Program-made: the position numbers and the translations under genes
The notes under the pieces: generated by a model
What the model saw: the letters and a program-made list of their open reading frames with translations, nothing else
The model's database searches: none
Told to the model about the DNA's origin: nothing
Assembly: GCF_002964575.1 (NCBI RefSeq)
Contig: NZ_POQQ01000018.1
Span: 1-35,779 of the forward strand
Reading direction: 5' to 3'
Length of the DNA: 35,779 nt
Source of the DNA: Streptococcus suis
Lineage (GTDB): Bacteria; Bacillota; Bacilli; Lactobacillales; Streptococcaceae
Part shown: positions 23,435 to 33,022 of the stretch, piece after piece
How the letters are laid out: every line of letters begins with the position of its first letter
Numbering within the stretch: the first letter of the stretch is position 1

Positions 23435-24481
23435 ATGAAAGCTATCTCAAGTCCTTCACGCTATATCCAGGGAACAGGTATCCTGTATGAAAGTGCGGTC
23501 GAAATCTTGAAAATAGGTCACCGCCCCCTTGTTTTGTGTGACGAAACAATTTATAACAAGATTGGGAATAAGTTTATAAAAAATATTACATGTTATGGTT
23601 GTATGCCAATGACTTCCTTTTTAATGGGAGATGTTACAGACATTCAAGTATTTGCACATGCTAGAACTGCAGAAGAACATAAAGCAGACATGGTGATTGG
23701 CTTGGGTGGTGGTCGGATATTGGATATGACCAAATTAGTAGCAGGTTTGTTGGAACTTCCATATGTTTTGATTCCGACGATATTATCAACGCCTGCATCA
23801 ACCTCTTCTTGTGCTATTCTTCATGAAGGGTATTCACGCAGTGATACGGTCAGGGGGCAACTGGGTGAACCTTCTTTGGTCATTGCAGATACACAACTCT
23901 TCTTACATCATGCCCCTTTGTTTATTTTGGAATTGGGATTGGTACGTTGTTTGACGTGTTTAGCGGCGGAGTCTATTTGCCAAGACGAAGAGCAGGTCAG
24001 TGTGATGGATCGCTTGCTCATTCAAGGTTGTGAGCAATTATTGCTCTCCAAAGGAAAAGATGCTTATCAGTCCTATCAATTACAGGCCACTAGTAAGTCT
24101 TTGGAAGATGTTGTCGAAGTCATCACCTTTTTAACTGGAATGGCAACGCATCATGATGCCGTTCGATTGGTTAGTCTGCTCTATACAGAAATCATCGCCC
24201 GCTATTCAGAAAGTATTCAAGGCAAAGAAGAACAAATTTTTACTTGTGTACATCTTGTATTGTTGCAATTGAGGAATTGTTCAGAAAAGGAATGGCAGTC
24301 TTATTTGGAATTTTATAGAGATTTAAACTTACTGCCACCCCTAAGCTCGTTACCATTTTCGTCAACTACTGGTCTTTCTCAAACCTGTCGAACCAGTCTT
24401 GAGGGGCTTCCAGTTTCAATTGAACAGTTGGAAAAAGCTGTACAAGAGTTACCGAAACTACTGTTTTCCTTAAAAGAATAA
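23435..24481 (+). CDS. GldA-like protein lacking the metal ligands (probable pseudoenzyme)
   Basis: A 348-residue homologue of glycerol dehydrogenase, clearly related to its downstream neighbour: both open SPSRYIQG, and both have PL(V/I)LCD at 31-36 and MVIGLGGG or VIIGLGGG at 86-93. The NAD-binding glycine loop is kept (GLGGGRILDMTK). The three residues that hold the catalytic metal in GldA are not: by alignment Asp170 becomes Val, His253 becomes Ser247, and His271 becomes Glu265. The C-terminal half is also strongly diverged and cysteine-rich. The frame is intact, with AGGGGG before ATG 23435, so it is expressed with fsa rather than a decayed gene. It may be a structural or regulatory partner, or have a new metal-free activity. 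Catalysis as a GldA is unlikely. Confidence 0.85.
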   Translation: MKAISSPSRYIQGTGILYESAVEILKIGHRPLVLCDETIYNKIGNKFIKNITCYGCMPMTSFLMGDVTDIQVFAHARTAEEHKADMVIGLGGGRILDMTKLVAGLLELPYVLIPTILSTPASTSSCAILHEGYSRSDTVRGQLGEPSLVIADTQLFLHHAPLFILELGLVRCLTCLAAESICQDEEQVSVMDRLLIQGCEQLLLSKGKDAYQSYQLQATSKSLEDVVEVITFLTGMATHHDAVRLVSLLYTEIIARYSESIQGKEEQIFTCVHLVLLQLRNCSEKEWQSYLEFYRDLNLLPPLSSLPFSSTTGLSQTCRTSLEGLPVSIEQLEKAVQELPKLLFSLKE

Positions 24482-24497
24482 TGATTTCACTTTAGTA

Positions 24498-24525
24498 TTG
24501 AAAATTCTATCAAAACAAATATAAT
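24498..24525 (+). promoter_or_regulatory. Internal promoter for gldA
   Basis: TTGAAA (24498-24503), 16 bases and a perfect TATAAT (24520-24525) lie between the two GldA-type genes, giving a short leader before AGGAGG and ATG 24558. The catalytic dehydrogenase may therefore be made independently of the operon. Confidence 0.75.
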
Positions 24526-24557
24526 AAAGTAAATGAAAAATTACAGGAGGAATGTTT

Positions 24558-25652
24558 ATGAAAGTTTTTGCTAGTCCGTCGCGTTATATTCAGGGCAAGA
24601 ATGTCTTATTTCAAGGCGCTGAAGCTATCGGTAAATTAGGAACAAAGCCTTTGATTCTTTGTGATGATTTGGTGTACGGCATTGTTGGTGAGAAGTTTCT
24701 AACATACTTGACCGATGCAGGTATGATACCTTATCGTGTCGTTTTTAACGGCGAGGCATCCGATAAAGAAATTCAACGTGTGGTGACCCTCGGTCAAGAG
24801 CAAGCGAGCGATGTCATTATTGGCTTAGGTGGTGGAAAAGCTATAGACTCTGCTAAAGCTATTGCAGATTTACTTGCAGTTCCTGTTGTGATTGCTCCAA
24901 CGATTGCCTCAACAGATGCTCCTACATCAGCATTATCTGTTATCTATACAGAAGAAGGAGCTTTTGAACGCTATATTTTCTACAAGAAGAATCCGGATCT
25001 TGTGTTAGTAGATACAGCTATCATTTGTCAAGCACCACCTCGTTTATTAGCCTCAGGTATTGCAGACGGTTTAGCGACCTGGGTTGAGGCGCGTGCTATT
25101 TTGCAAAGCAATGGAACAACCATGGCAGGAGGTGCGCAGACGCTTGCAGGTATTGCTATTGCTCAAACTTGTGAGAAGACCTTGTTTGATTACGGACTGC
25201 AGGCTATGGCTAGTTGTGAAGCCAAGGTTGTGACAACTGCCTTGGAAAATATTGTTGAAGCCAATACCTTATTAAGTGGACTTGGATTTGAAAGTGCAGG
25301 TCTGGCTGCGGCGCATGCTATTCACAATGGTTTTACTGCTTTGGAAGGAGATATTCATCATCTGACACATGGCGAAAAAGTTGCTTATGGTACCTTAACA
25401 CAACTCTTCTTGGAAAATCGTCCTAAAGAAGAGTTGGAAAAGTATATTCGTTTCTATCAAGCCTTGAACTTGCCAACTACTCTAGCAGAATTGCATCTAG
25501 CTGATGCGAGCTATGAAGATTTGTTGAAGGTTGGTCAACAAGCAACTATTGAAGGCGAAACGATTCATGGTATGCCATTTGCGATTTCAGCAGAAGATGT
25601 AGCAGAGGCATTGTTAGCAGTTGATTTCTACGTTCGTTCCTTAGGAAAATAA
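24558..25652 (+). CDS. gldA: Glycerol dehydrogenase (GldA), probable hydroxyacetone reductase
   Basis: A 364-residue metal- and NAD-dependent dehydrogenase. NAD loop GLGGGKAIDSAKA (90-102) and all three metal ligands are present: Asp170 in GIADGLATWVEAR, His253 in AAAHAIHNG, and His271 in HLTHGEKVAYG. GldA interconverts glycerol and dihydroxyacetone, and also reduces hydroxyacetone to 1,2-propanediol, which would be the last step and NADH sink of the pathway proposed here. ATG 24558 is chosen because AGGAGG (24545-24550) is 7 bases away; the ATG at 24552 is only 1 base from it. It has its own promoter and a terminator after it. It could also serve glycerol metabolism, with glpK/glpO further on. 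Confidence 0.93.
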   Translation: MKVFASPSRYIQGKNVLFQGAEAIGKLGTKPLILCDDLVYGIVGEKFLTYLTDAGMIPYRVVFNGEASDKEIQRVVTLGQEQASDVIIGLGGGKAIDSAKAIADLLAVPVVIAPTIASTDAPTSALSVIYTEEGAFERYIFYKKNPDLVLVDTAIICQAPPRLLASGIADGLATWVEARAILQSNGTTMAGGAQTLAGIAIAQTCEKTLFDYGLQAMASCEAKVVTTALENIVEANTLLSGLGFESAGLAAAHAIHNGFTALEGDIHHLTHGEKVAYGTLTQLFLENRPKEELEKYIRFYQALNLPTTLAELHLADASYEDLLKVGQQATIEGETIHGMPFAISAEDVAEALLAVDFYVRSLGK

Positions 25653-25662
25653 TTTGCTCTGT

Positions 25663-25695
25663 CCTGAGAAATTCAGTTTTCTCAGGGCTTTTCTT
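25663..25695 (+). terminator. Terminator after gldA
   Basis: CCTGAGAAA (25663-25671) pairs with TTTTCTCAGG (25677-25686), followed by GCTTTTCTTTT. It ends the whole PTS/radical-enzyme locus. Confidence 0.85.
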
Positions 25696-25707
25696 TTCAA
25701 AATATTA

Positions 25708-25716
25708 TGGTATAAT
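25708..25716 (+). promoter_or_regulatory. asd promoter (extended -10)
   Basis: TGGTATAAT is a consensus extended -10; the -35 region is poor. The expected leader is about 48 bases, and AAAGGAG precedes the asd start. Confidence 0.6.
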
Positions 25717-25771
25717 TATGAAATAACAAATTTTTAGAAAATTTTGAAGAATTGACTTAAAGGAGATTTCT

Positions 25772-26848
25772 ATGGCTTATGTAGTAGCTGTTGTTGGTGC
25801 CACTGGTGCAGTAGGTGCCCAAATGATTAAAATGTTGGAAGAATCCACCCTTCCAATAGAGAAAGTGCGTTTCTTGGCTTCTGCTCGTTCAGCAGGCAAG
25901 ACCTTGCAATTTAAGGGACAGGACATTGTCATTGAAGAAACAACAGAAACAGCCTTTGAAGGAGTAGATATTGCCCTCTTCTCAGCTGGTGGCTCTACAT
26001 CTGCCAAGTATGCTCCATATGCAGTAAAAGCAGGAGCGGTTGTGGTGGATAACACCTCTTATTTCCGTCAAAATCCAGATGTTCCTCTGGTTGTTCCTGA
26101 AGTAAATGCTCACGCGCTTGATGCCCACAATGGTATCATTGCTTGTCCAAACTGTTCAACTATTCAAATGATGGTTGCTTTGGAGCCTGTTCGTCAGAAA
26201 TGGGGCTTGGAGCGGATTATCGTATCAACCTATCAGGCAGTTTCTGGTGCAGGTATGGGAGCTATCTTGGAAACGCAAGCTCAGCTTCGTTCTGTCTTGA
26301 ATGACGGTGTAGAGCCAAAAGCGGTAGAAGCTAACATTCTTCCTTCAGGTGGTGATAAGAAACACTACCCAATCGGTTTCAATGCCATTCCGCAAATTGA
26401 TCTCTTCACAGACAATGACTACACTTACGAAGAGATGAAGATGACAAAAGAAACCAAGAAAATCATGGAAGATGACAGTATTGCTGTTTCTGCAACCTGT
26501 GTCCGTATTCCAGTCTTGTCTGCCCACTCTGAGTCTGTTTACATTGAAACCAAAGAAATTGCTCCGATTGATGAGGTAAAAGCAGCCATTGCAGCCTTCC
26601 CTGGTGCTGTTTTGGAAGATGATGTGGCAAACCAAGTATATCCGCAAGCTATTAACGCTGTTGGTAGCCGTGATACCTTTGTCGGTCGTATCCGTAAAGA
26701 TTTGGATAAGGAAAACGGTATTCACATGTGGGTTGTTTCTGACAACTTGCTCAAGGGTGCAGCATGGAACTCAGTTCAAATCGCTGAAACTCTCCATGAA
26801 CGTGGATTGGTTCGTCCAACTGCAGAATTGAAATTTGAATTGAAATAA
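25772..26848 (+). CDS. asd: Aspartate-semialdehyde dehydrogenase
   Basis: It reduces aspartyl phosphate to aspartate semialdehyde with NADPH, the branch point to lysine/diaminopimelate, threonine and methionine. The 358-residue protein has the NADP loop [18 protein letters not shown], catalytic Cys128 in [11 protein letters not shown] (same number as in the structurally studied pneumococcal enzyme), [13 protein letters not shown], and the active-site Arg/His region [15 protein letters not shown]. It is placed directly before dapA, the next enzyme on the lysine branch, but a strong terminator separates them, so dapA expression relies on read-through or its own promoter. Confidence 0.96.
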   Translation: MAYVVAVVGATGAVGAQMIKMLEESTLPIEKVRFLASARSAGKTLQFKGQDIVIEETTETAFEGVDIALFSAGGSTSAKYAPYAVKAGAVVVDNTSYFRQNPDVPLVVPEVNAHALDAHNGIIACPNCSTIQMMVALEPVRQKWGLERIIVSTYQAVSGAGMGAILETQAQLRSVLNDGVEPKAVEANILPSGGDKKHYPIGFNAIPQIDLFTDNDYTYEEMKMTKETKKIMEDDSIAVSATCVRIPVLSAHSESVYIETKEIAPIDEVKAAIAAFPGAVLEDDVANQVYPQAINAVGSRDTFVGRIRKDLDKENGIHMWVVSDNLLKGAAWNSVQIAETLHERGLVRPTAELKFELK

Positions 26849-26869
26849 GTTTGAGGACTTAGAAAAATC

Positions 26870-26892
26870 AAAGGCTGGTTTCAGCCTTTTTT
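26870..26892 (+). terminator. Terminator between asd and dapA
   Basis: AAAGGCTG, GTTT loop, CAGCCTTTTTT: a short, strong rho-independent terminator. No clear promoter is visible in the 24 bases before dapA, so partial read-through is likely. Confidence 0.85.
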
Positions 26893-26915
26893 GTCAAGAG
26901 AAAGAGAGAAAATCT

Positions 26916-27851
26916 ATGTCTATTCAAGATTTACGCGATGTAAAAATCATTACAGCCATGATTACACCCTTTAAAGAAGATGGTGCAATTAACTATGATG
27001 TATTGCCAGAATTGGTCGAACATTTGTTGGCTCATCATACGGAAGGGATTTTGTTGGCAGGAACAACAGCTGAAAGTCCAACCCTTACACACGCTGAGGA
27101 ATTGGAACTCTTTGCAGCCGTACAAAAGATTGTCGATGGTCGTGTGCCGCTGATTGCTGGTATCGGTACTAATGATACCCGTGACTCCATCGAGTTTGCC
27201 AAGGAAGTTGCGGCCTTTGGTGGCTTTGCAGCAGGTCTTGCCATCGTACCGTATTACAACAAGCCTTCTCAAGAGGGAATGTATCAGCACTTCAAAGCCA
27301 TTGCGGATGCTTCTGATTTGCCAATTATTATCTACAATATTCCAGGTCGTGTTGTCGTTGAAATGACGCCTGAAACCATGTTGCGTTTGGCGGAGCATCC
27401 AAATATTATCGGTGTTAAAGAGTGTACCAGCCTTGCCAACATGGCTTACTTGATTGAGAATAAGCCAGAAGATTTCTTGATTTATACTGGTGAAGACGGC
27501 GATGCCTTCCATGCTATGAATTTGGGAGCCGACGGTGTTATTTCGGTCGCATCTCATACCAATGGTGATGAGATGCATGAGATGTTTACTGCCATTGAGC
27601 AGCAAGACATCCGAACAGCAGCTGCCATTCAACGCAAGTTTATTCCGAAAGTTAATGCTCTATTCTCCTATCCTAGTCCTGCACCAGTTAAGGCAGTTCT
27701 CAACTATCTTGGATTTGAAGTTGGCCCGCTCCGCTTGCCATTGGTACCATGCCCAGAAGAAGATGCCAAACGCATTATCAAAGTTGTAGTAGACGGCGAC
27801 TACGAAGCAACCAAAGCCACAGTAACAGGAGTCGTACGACCAGATTATTAA
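26916..27851 (+). CDS. dapA: 4-hydroxy-tetrahydrodipicolinate synthase
   Basis: It condenses aspartate semialdehyde with pyruvate as the first step to lysine and the peptidoglycan cross-linking residue. The 311-residue protein shows the DHDPS/NAL signatures: [14 protein letters not shown] (family GTTGE variant), Tyr140 in IIIYNIPGR, and the Schiff-base Lys168 in [10 protein letters not shown]. The C-terminal region holds [16 protein letters not shown]. It lies after asd in the same direction, with a weak ribosome binding site (AAGAGAGAAA). Its stop codon directly borders the repeat block at 27855. A GTTAES instead of GTTGES loop is a small deviation seen in streptococci, not a sign of loss of function. 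Confidence 0.95.
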   Translation: MSIQDLRDVKIITAMITPFKEDGAINYDVLPELVEHLLAHHTEGILLAGTTAESPTLTHAEELELFAAVQKIVDGRVPLIAGIGTNDTRDSIEFAKEVAAFGGFAAGLAIVPYYNKPSQEGMYQHFKAIADASDLPIIIYNIPGRVVVEMTPETMLRLAEHPNIIGVKECTSLANMAYLIENKPEDFLIYTGEDGDAFHAMNLGADGVISVASHTNGDEMHEMFTAIEQQDIRTAAAIQRKFIPKVNALFSYPSPAPVKAVLNYLGFEVGPLRLPLVPCPEEDAKRIIKVVVDGDYEATKATVTGVVRPDY

Positions 27852-27854
27852 AAT

Positions 27855-28312
27855 AGTCAGGGGAGTGACTATTTTAACGCGAGCCTTGAAATAAGAGAGC
27901 GAGCAATGTCCAGTGGACGTTTTTAACCCGAGCCTAGAAACTGGAAAGCGAGGACAGTCAGGGGATAAGAATAGTCCAGTGGACTATTCTTACCTGAGCT
28001 TGAAAATAAAAAAGCGAAGTATTTTAACGCGAGCCAAGAAATAAGAGAGCGAGCAACGTCTGTGGACGTTTTTAACCCGAGCTCAAAAACCCGAAAGCGA
28101 GGATAGTCAGGGGATAAGAATAGTCCAGTGGAGTGAAACAGTTCGGGGAACTGTTTCAGCTGGTCACCAAGAACTACGAAAGTGACCACAGAAGACCTGA
28201 GCCTGAAAATAAAAAAGCGAAGTATTTTAACGCGAGCCAAGAAACTCGAAAGCGAGCTAGTCCAGTGGACGTTTTTAACCCGAGCCTAAAAACTCGATAG
28301 CTAGGTCAACCA
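27855..28312. repeat. Mosaic tandem block of hairpin repeats
   Basis: About 460 bases built from one repeating design: a short perfect hairpin followed by a tail of about 28 bases with the pattern CCGAGCCTA.AAAC...AAAGCGAG. Copies of TATTTTAACGCGAGCC begin at 27870, 28020 and 28223. The first two are exactly 150 bases apart. The second unit is longer because extra hairpins replace its ACTATTCTT arm: GAAACAGTT/AACTGTTTC and TGGTCAC/GTGACCA, between 28132 and 28190. Other stems are GTCCAGTGGAC (27909, 28260) and AAGAATAGTCC/GGACTATTCTT (27967-27991). No protein-coding signal or CRISPR-like spacing. It fills most of the 603-base gap between dapA and the flavoprotein gene. Confidence 0.85.
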
Positions 28313-28354
28313 AGACGTTAACTGTCATTTTCGACCTTTTATTTCAGTTTATCT

Positions 28355-28384
28355 AAACACATCAGTTATCTGGTGTGTTTTTTT
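28355..28384 (+). terminator. Terminator after the repeat block
   Basis: AAACACATCAG, TTAT loop, CTGGTGTGTTT and a T-run. It shields the next operon from read-through out of dapA and the repeats. Confidence 0.8.
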
Positions 28385-28423
28385 AAAGCTGTAAACCTTT
28401 TCCAGAAAAAATCGAACAGTCAG

Positions 28424-28432
28424 TGCTATAAT
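28424..28432 (+). promoter_or_regulatory. Promoter of the flavoprotein/Mga-like operon
   Basis: TGCTATAAT is an extended -10. It overlaps the ATG at 28431, which therefore cannot be the start and supports ATG 28455. Confidence 0.6.
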
Positions 28433-28454
28433 GGAGAGGAAGGGAGGTTGCGGA

Positions 28455-29783
28455 ATGAATATTGTTATCATTGGTGCTTCATTTGCTGGCTTGACAACTG
28501 CAATGGAATGCCAAAAACGTTATCCACAAGCCACTATCTACTTGATTGACAAAGAAGAGAGTATCGCTTATTTTCCAAATGCACTGAATTGGAAAATAAA
28601 AGGAGAAATTTCAAGCTGGGAAGAAGCAAGAATTTGCTATTTTGAAGGGCTAGAGCAGTCATCCATTCAGTTCTTGCTTGGATGGGAATGCATTTCCATA
28701 GAAGCAGAATTAAAAAAGGTCAGACTGAAGCAAGAAAATAAACATCAGGATGTGACCTATGATTACCTTATCTTAGCTATGGGTGCCCAACAAGTCTGGG
28801 AACACCACTCGGTTGACCTGTCGGAAAAGATATTGACCAGTAAATCCATTGCTCAAGCCCAAAAGAGTTTTGAAAAGCTAGAAGAAGCAGAGAGTGTGAC
28901 GGTAATAGGTGCTGGTCAAATTGGGCTTGAAAGCCTAGAAGCACTCAGTCGTCTGCCTTTGAAGCTTAGATTGATGGAGTCGCAAGAATGGCCCTTGGCC
29001 AAGTATTTTGATCAGGAAATGGTCGTCTTTATCTGGAATGAATTTGAACGGATAGGCTTGGACTATCATTTTTCAGAAACCATCAATGAAGTCAGCTTGA
29101 ATGAACTGGGTCAAGTCCAGTTAAGCAGCTTGCAGGGAACCTACCTGTCTGATTTTGTTCTTTTGGGGACCAACTTTAGACCTCATACAGATTTGGTGGA
29201 AGGATTAGTTGACTTGCATACAGACGGCAGTATTCTGGTGGATGACTATCTTGAAACCAGTCAATCTGGAATTTTTGCGGTAGGAGATTTAATTCGAATG
29301 CCTGTGACCATGTTTGGGCAGGCCTATCTGCCCATGATCAATCATGCTATCTTGACAGGTCGCTTGGTTGCAGAAAACCTTTTGGCCAAGAAGAAGCCTT
29401 TAAGAGCTGTTGAACGCATTGTTTCCACCCATGTATTTGGTTATAATTTGACCAGTGTCGGCCTGACCGAAAGGGAAGCAAATTTGTGGTTAGATACCTC
29501 ATCTATCCGTATTCAACAAGCCTTTAGTCAGTGGGATGAGGAAACAATCGACTTTAAAATGGTGGTCAGTCGAAAGGATGGACGCATACTTGGTGGGCAA
29601 CTGGTGTCTACCTCTGATCATATAGCACAGATGAATGTGCTTGCTCTTGCCATCTCTAAGGAAATGACGGTGGAAGATTTGCTACAGGAAGCTTGGCTCT
29701 GTTTGCCAAGGAGGACGGATTTGCAACCATTTCTTGTTGAAGCAGCCAATCGTTATCTATGGCAAAAAGAGGATAGAGAGTAG
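28455..29783 (+). CDS. NADH-oxidase-like FAD oxidoreductase without the redox cysteine
   Basis: A 442-residue member of the NADH oxidase/NADH peroxidase/CoA-disulfide reductase group. FAD loop VIIGASFAGLTTAME, NAD loop TVIGAGQIGLESLEAL, second FAD motif GIFAVGDLIRMP, and a C-terminal dimer domain (VFGYNLTSVGLTEREA, GGQLVSTSDHIAQMN). In NADH oxidase and peroxidase the motif around residue 42 is SFLSCG with the catalytic Cys42. Here it is AYFPNALNW, with Asn42 at the aligned place. Water-forming oxidase or peroxidase chemistry is therefore doubtful; simple flavin oxidation giving peroxide, or another acceptor, is possible. Starts at 28455 after GGGAGG. The Mga-like gene follows 11 bases later. 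The neighbouring glpK/glpO suggests a link to glycerol use, but this is inference. Confidence 0.8.
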   Translation: MNIVIIGASFAGLTTAMECQKRYPQATIYLIDKEESIAYFPNALNWKIKGEISSWEEARICYFEGLEQSSIQFLLGWECISIEAELKKVRLKQENKHQDVTYDYLILAMGAQQVWEHHSVDLSEKILTSKSIAQAQKSFEKLEEAESVTVIGAGQIGLESLEALSRLPLKLRLMESQEWPLAKYFDQEMVVFIWNEFERIGLDYHFSETINEVSLNELGQVQLSSLQGTYLSDFVLLGTNFRPHTDLVEGLVDLHTDGSILVDDYLETSQSGIFAVGDLIRMPVTMFGQAYLPMINHAILTGRLVAENLLAKKKPLRAVERIVSTHVFGYNLTSVGLTEREANLWLDTSSIRIQQAFSQWDEETIDFKMVVSRKDGRILGGQLVSTSDHIAQMNVLALAISKEMTVEDLLQEAWLCLPRRTDLQPFLVEAANRYLWQKEDRE

Positions 29784-29794
29784 GTGGTGAGCTG

Positions 29795-31264
29795 GTGCAT
29801 ATACTAGATTTATTAGAAAAACGGGAGCGTGCTATTTACCAGCTTTTCCTTCTTTTGAGAAAGTCGGTCACAGCCCTTGGGATAAAAGAGGCGGCTCAGG
29901 AATTGCATCTGTCTAAATCAACCTTGTTACGCTATGTAGAGAGTTTTTCTGAAGAGGTTGCAGAGGAGCCGTTTGGACTTGTTTTTCAGATTAGAGAAGA
30001 GGAAATCCTTCTGCACCGTGACGCAACCGTATCCATCCAAGACCTGTTTACCTTTCTGTGTCGAACGAGTGTGAAGTACCAGATTTTACTCTATTTTTTT
30101 GATAAAAATGAATGCTCTATTCCCATGTTGGCGCAGGATTTGTTACTCAGCGAGGCAACCTTAAACAGACACCTGTCCTCTATAAACCAAGTCTTGAAAG
30201 AGTTTCAGGTGACTATTCGAAGCGGTCGTTTGCGTGGCAGTGAATTGCAAATTCGTTATCTCTATTATCACTTGTTTTGGCTGACCCGGCCTTTAAAGGA
30301 ACTAGAAAAGGACCGAGTATTTGTCGAACAACTGGGGCATTTGCCAATTTTTGAACGCTTTTACCAGTCCCCCTTTAATCCAAGACAGGCTCATCAGCTA
30401 GCCCTATGGTTGATGATTGTCCAAAAGAGAATGCGCTTGAAAGATTTGGACTTTCAGGCGGTCTATCAGCTAATGGCCCCTTATGAGCAACATAAATTCT
30501 ATCGGCAACTGCGGCAACTGTTTTTGACCTTGAGCCAGCAATCATCGGCTTCCTTTCAAGAGGGGGACACCATGTCTGTTTTTGCATTTTTGTTCAGTCA
30601 AGGGATTTTGGCAGCTCATCAATTAGAACAGGTGTTGGGCTTTGGTGGTCCCATCATGGCAGCGACTAGTTGGGCCTTTCAACAGGTCAAGGTCTTATTG
30701 CAAACAGATTTGGCAGTGGAAGAGGGGGAACTCTATCATCTCAATCAGGTCTTTAGTCAGCTCTATTTTTTCACTTCCTGCATAGAGAGTGGCTTTGATG
30801 AACTTGGTTCTTATGAAGTGTCCGTGCAAATGGCAGCAAGCAGTATTTTACGCCATGTTTCCAGCGAGATTTTTGGGAGAAAGGAAGAGGTGGCAGTTTG
30901 TCATTTGAGGTCCTTGAGCCAGTTATTTTCTTATTTCATGCAGGTGGAGCCAGCTATGGTACAGATTGGTTGGGCATCCAGCTATCCATCTGTCATTAGT
31001 TCTCCAATCTTGCAAGTCCTCCGTCAGTCCTTAGAACGCAATCGGTCCATTCAAATCGAACCTGTCCAACCAGACCAATCCTATGATTTGGTTATCTGCC
31101 ACGATTATCCTTGGGAGAAGAGCCCCTTTTTTCAAGTGTATGCTATGCCAACTGTTCAGGAATTGAAAGACCTAAAAAGTTTGATTCAGACAATTCATCA
31201 GCGCAAATTAGAGCAGGCCAAGCGCCTGGTTGAGCGCACACACTTCCGAATTGAACGACGGTGA
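29795..31264 (+). CDS. Mga-like transcriptional regulator
   Basis: A 489-residue regulator with tandem helix-turn-helix segments near the N-terminus (ALGIKEAAQELHLSKSTLLRYVESF, residues 27-51, and SIPMLAQDLLLSEATLNRHLSSINQVL, about 108-134). A long helical PRD-like middle and a C-terminal EIIB-like part (YDLVICHDYPW, VYAMPTVQELKDLKSLI) follow. This is the build of Mga and of PTS-responsive regulators in streptococci. It starts with GTG at 29795, after AGGTGGTGAG. Co-transcribed with the flavoprotein gene, it directly precedes glpK, so it is a candidate activator of the glp genes. Whether its PRD histidines are phosphorylated cannot be told. A terminator follows. Confidence 0.82.
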   Translation: MHILDLLEKRERAIYQLFLLLRKSVTALGIKEAAQELHLSKSTLLRYVESFSEEVAEEPFGLVFQIREEEILLHRDATVSIQDLFTFLCRTSVKYQILLYFFDKNECSIPMLAQDLLLSEATLNRHLSSINQVLKEFQVTIRSGRLRGSELQIRYLYYHLFWLTRPLKELEKDRVFVEQLGHLPIFERFYQSPFNPRQAHQLALWLMIVQKRMRLKDLDFQAVYQLMAPYEQHKFYRQLRQLFLTLSQQSSASFQEGDTMSVFAFLFSQGILAAHQLEQVLGFGGPIMAATSWAFQQVKVLLQTDLAVEEGELYHLNQVFSQLYFFTSCIESGFDELGSYEVSVQMAASSILRHVSSEIFGRKEEVAVCHLRSLSQLFSYFMQVEPAMVQIGWASSYPSVISSPILQVLRQSLERNRSIQIEPVQPDQSYDLVICHDYPWEKSPFFQVYAMPTVQELKDLKSLIQTIHQRKLEQAKRLVERTHFRIERR

Positions 31265-31265
31265 T

Positions 31266-31295
31266 AAACTTTCTAGTGTTCTAGGAAGTTTTTTT
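31266..31295 (+). terminator. Terminator after the Mga-like gene
   Basis: AAACTTTCTAG, TGTT loop, CTAGGAAGTTT with T-run, 1 base after the stop codon. Confidence 0.85.
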
Positions 31296-31361
31296 AGTAG
31301 CAACATTCTGCTTTATCAATTTTTTTTTAAAATCTAAAAAAATTGATAGGATTATTGTTAA

Positions 31362-32945
<1,584 letters not shown>

Positions 32946-33022
32946 AATGGAAAAAATGGTTGGAAGGGACAATTCGTCTCTTCTAATCAATCCGTCTGAA
33001 TAAATGTTAGGAAGTGAATCGT

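Noticed and set aside
25653..25771. asd-motif RNA in front of asd
   Set aside because: The 119-base gap holds only the gldA terminator, an extended -10 promoter and a short leader; there is no room for a structured RNA of that size.
26931..27632. A 233-codon open frame antisense to dapA
   Set aside because: dapA is unmistakable on the other strand; this frame has no recognisable domain, start signal or promoter. The same applies to the 136-codon antisense frame inside fhs (6444-6854) and the 118-codon frame antisense to coaC (4679-5035).
27923..28240. A 105-codon open frame on the minus strand in the dapA-flavoprotein gap
   Set aside because: It lies wholly inside the hairpin repeat block, its residues simply follow the repeat units, and it has no ribosome binding site. 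It is a by-product of the repeats.
27855..28312. CRISPR array
   Set aside because: Repeats are of unequal length, built of hairpins with variable stems, and have no unique equal-sized spacers or cas genes nearby.
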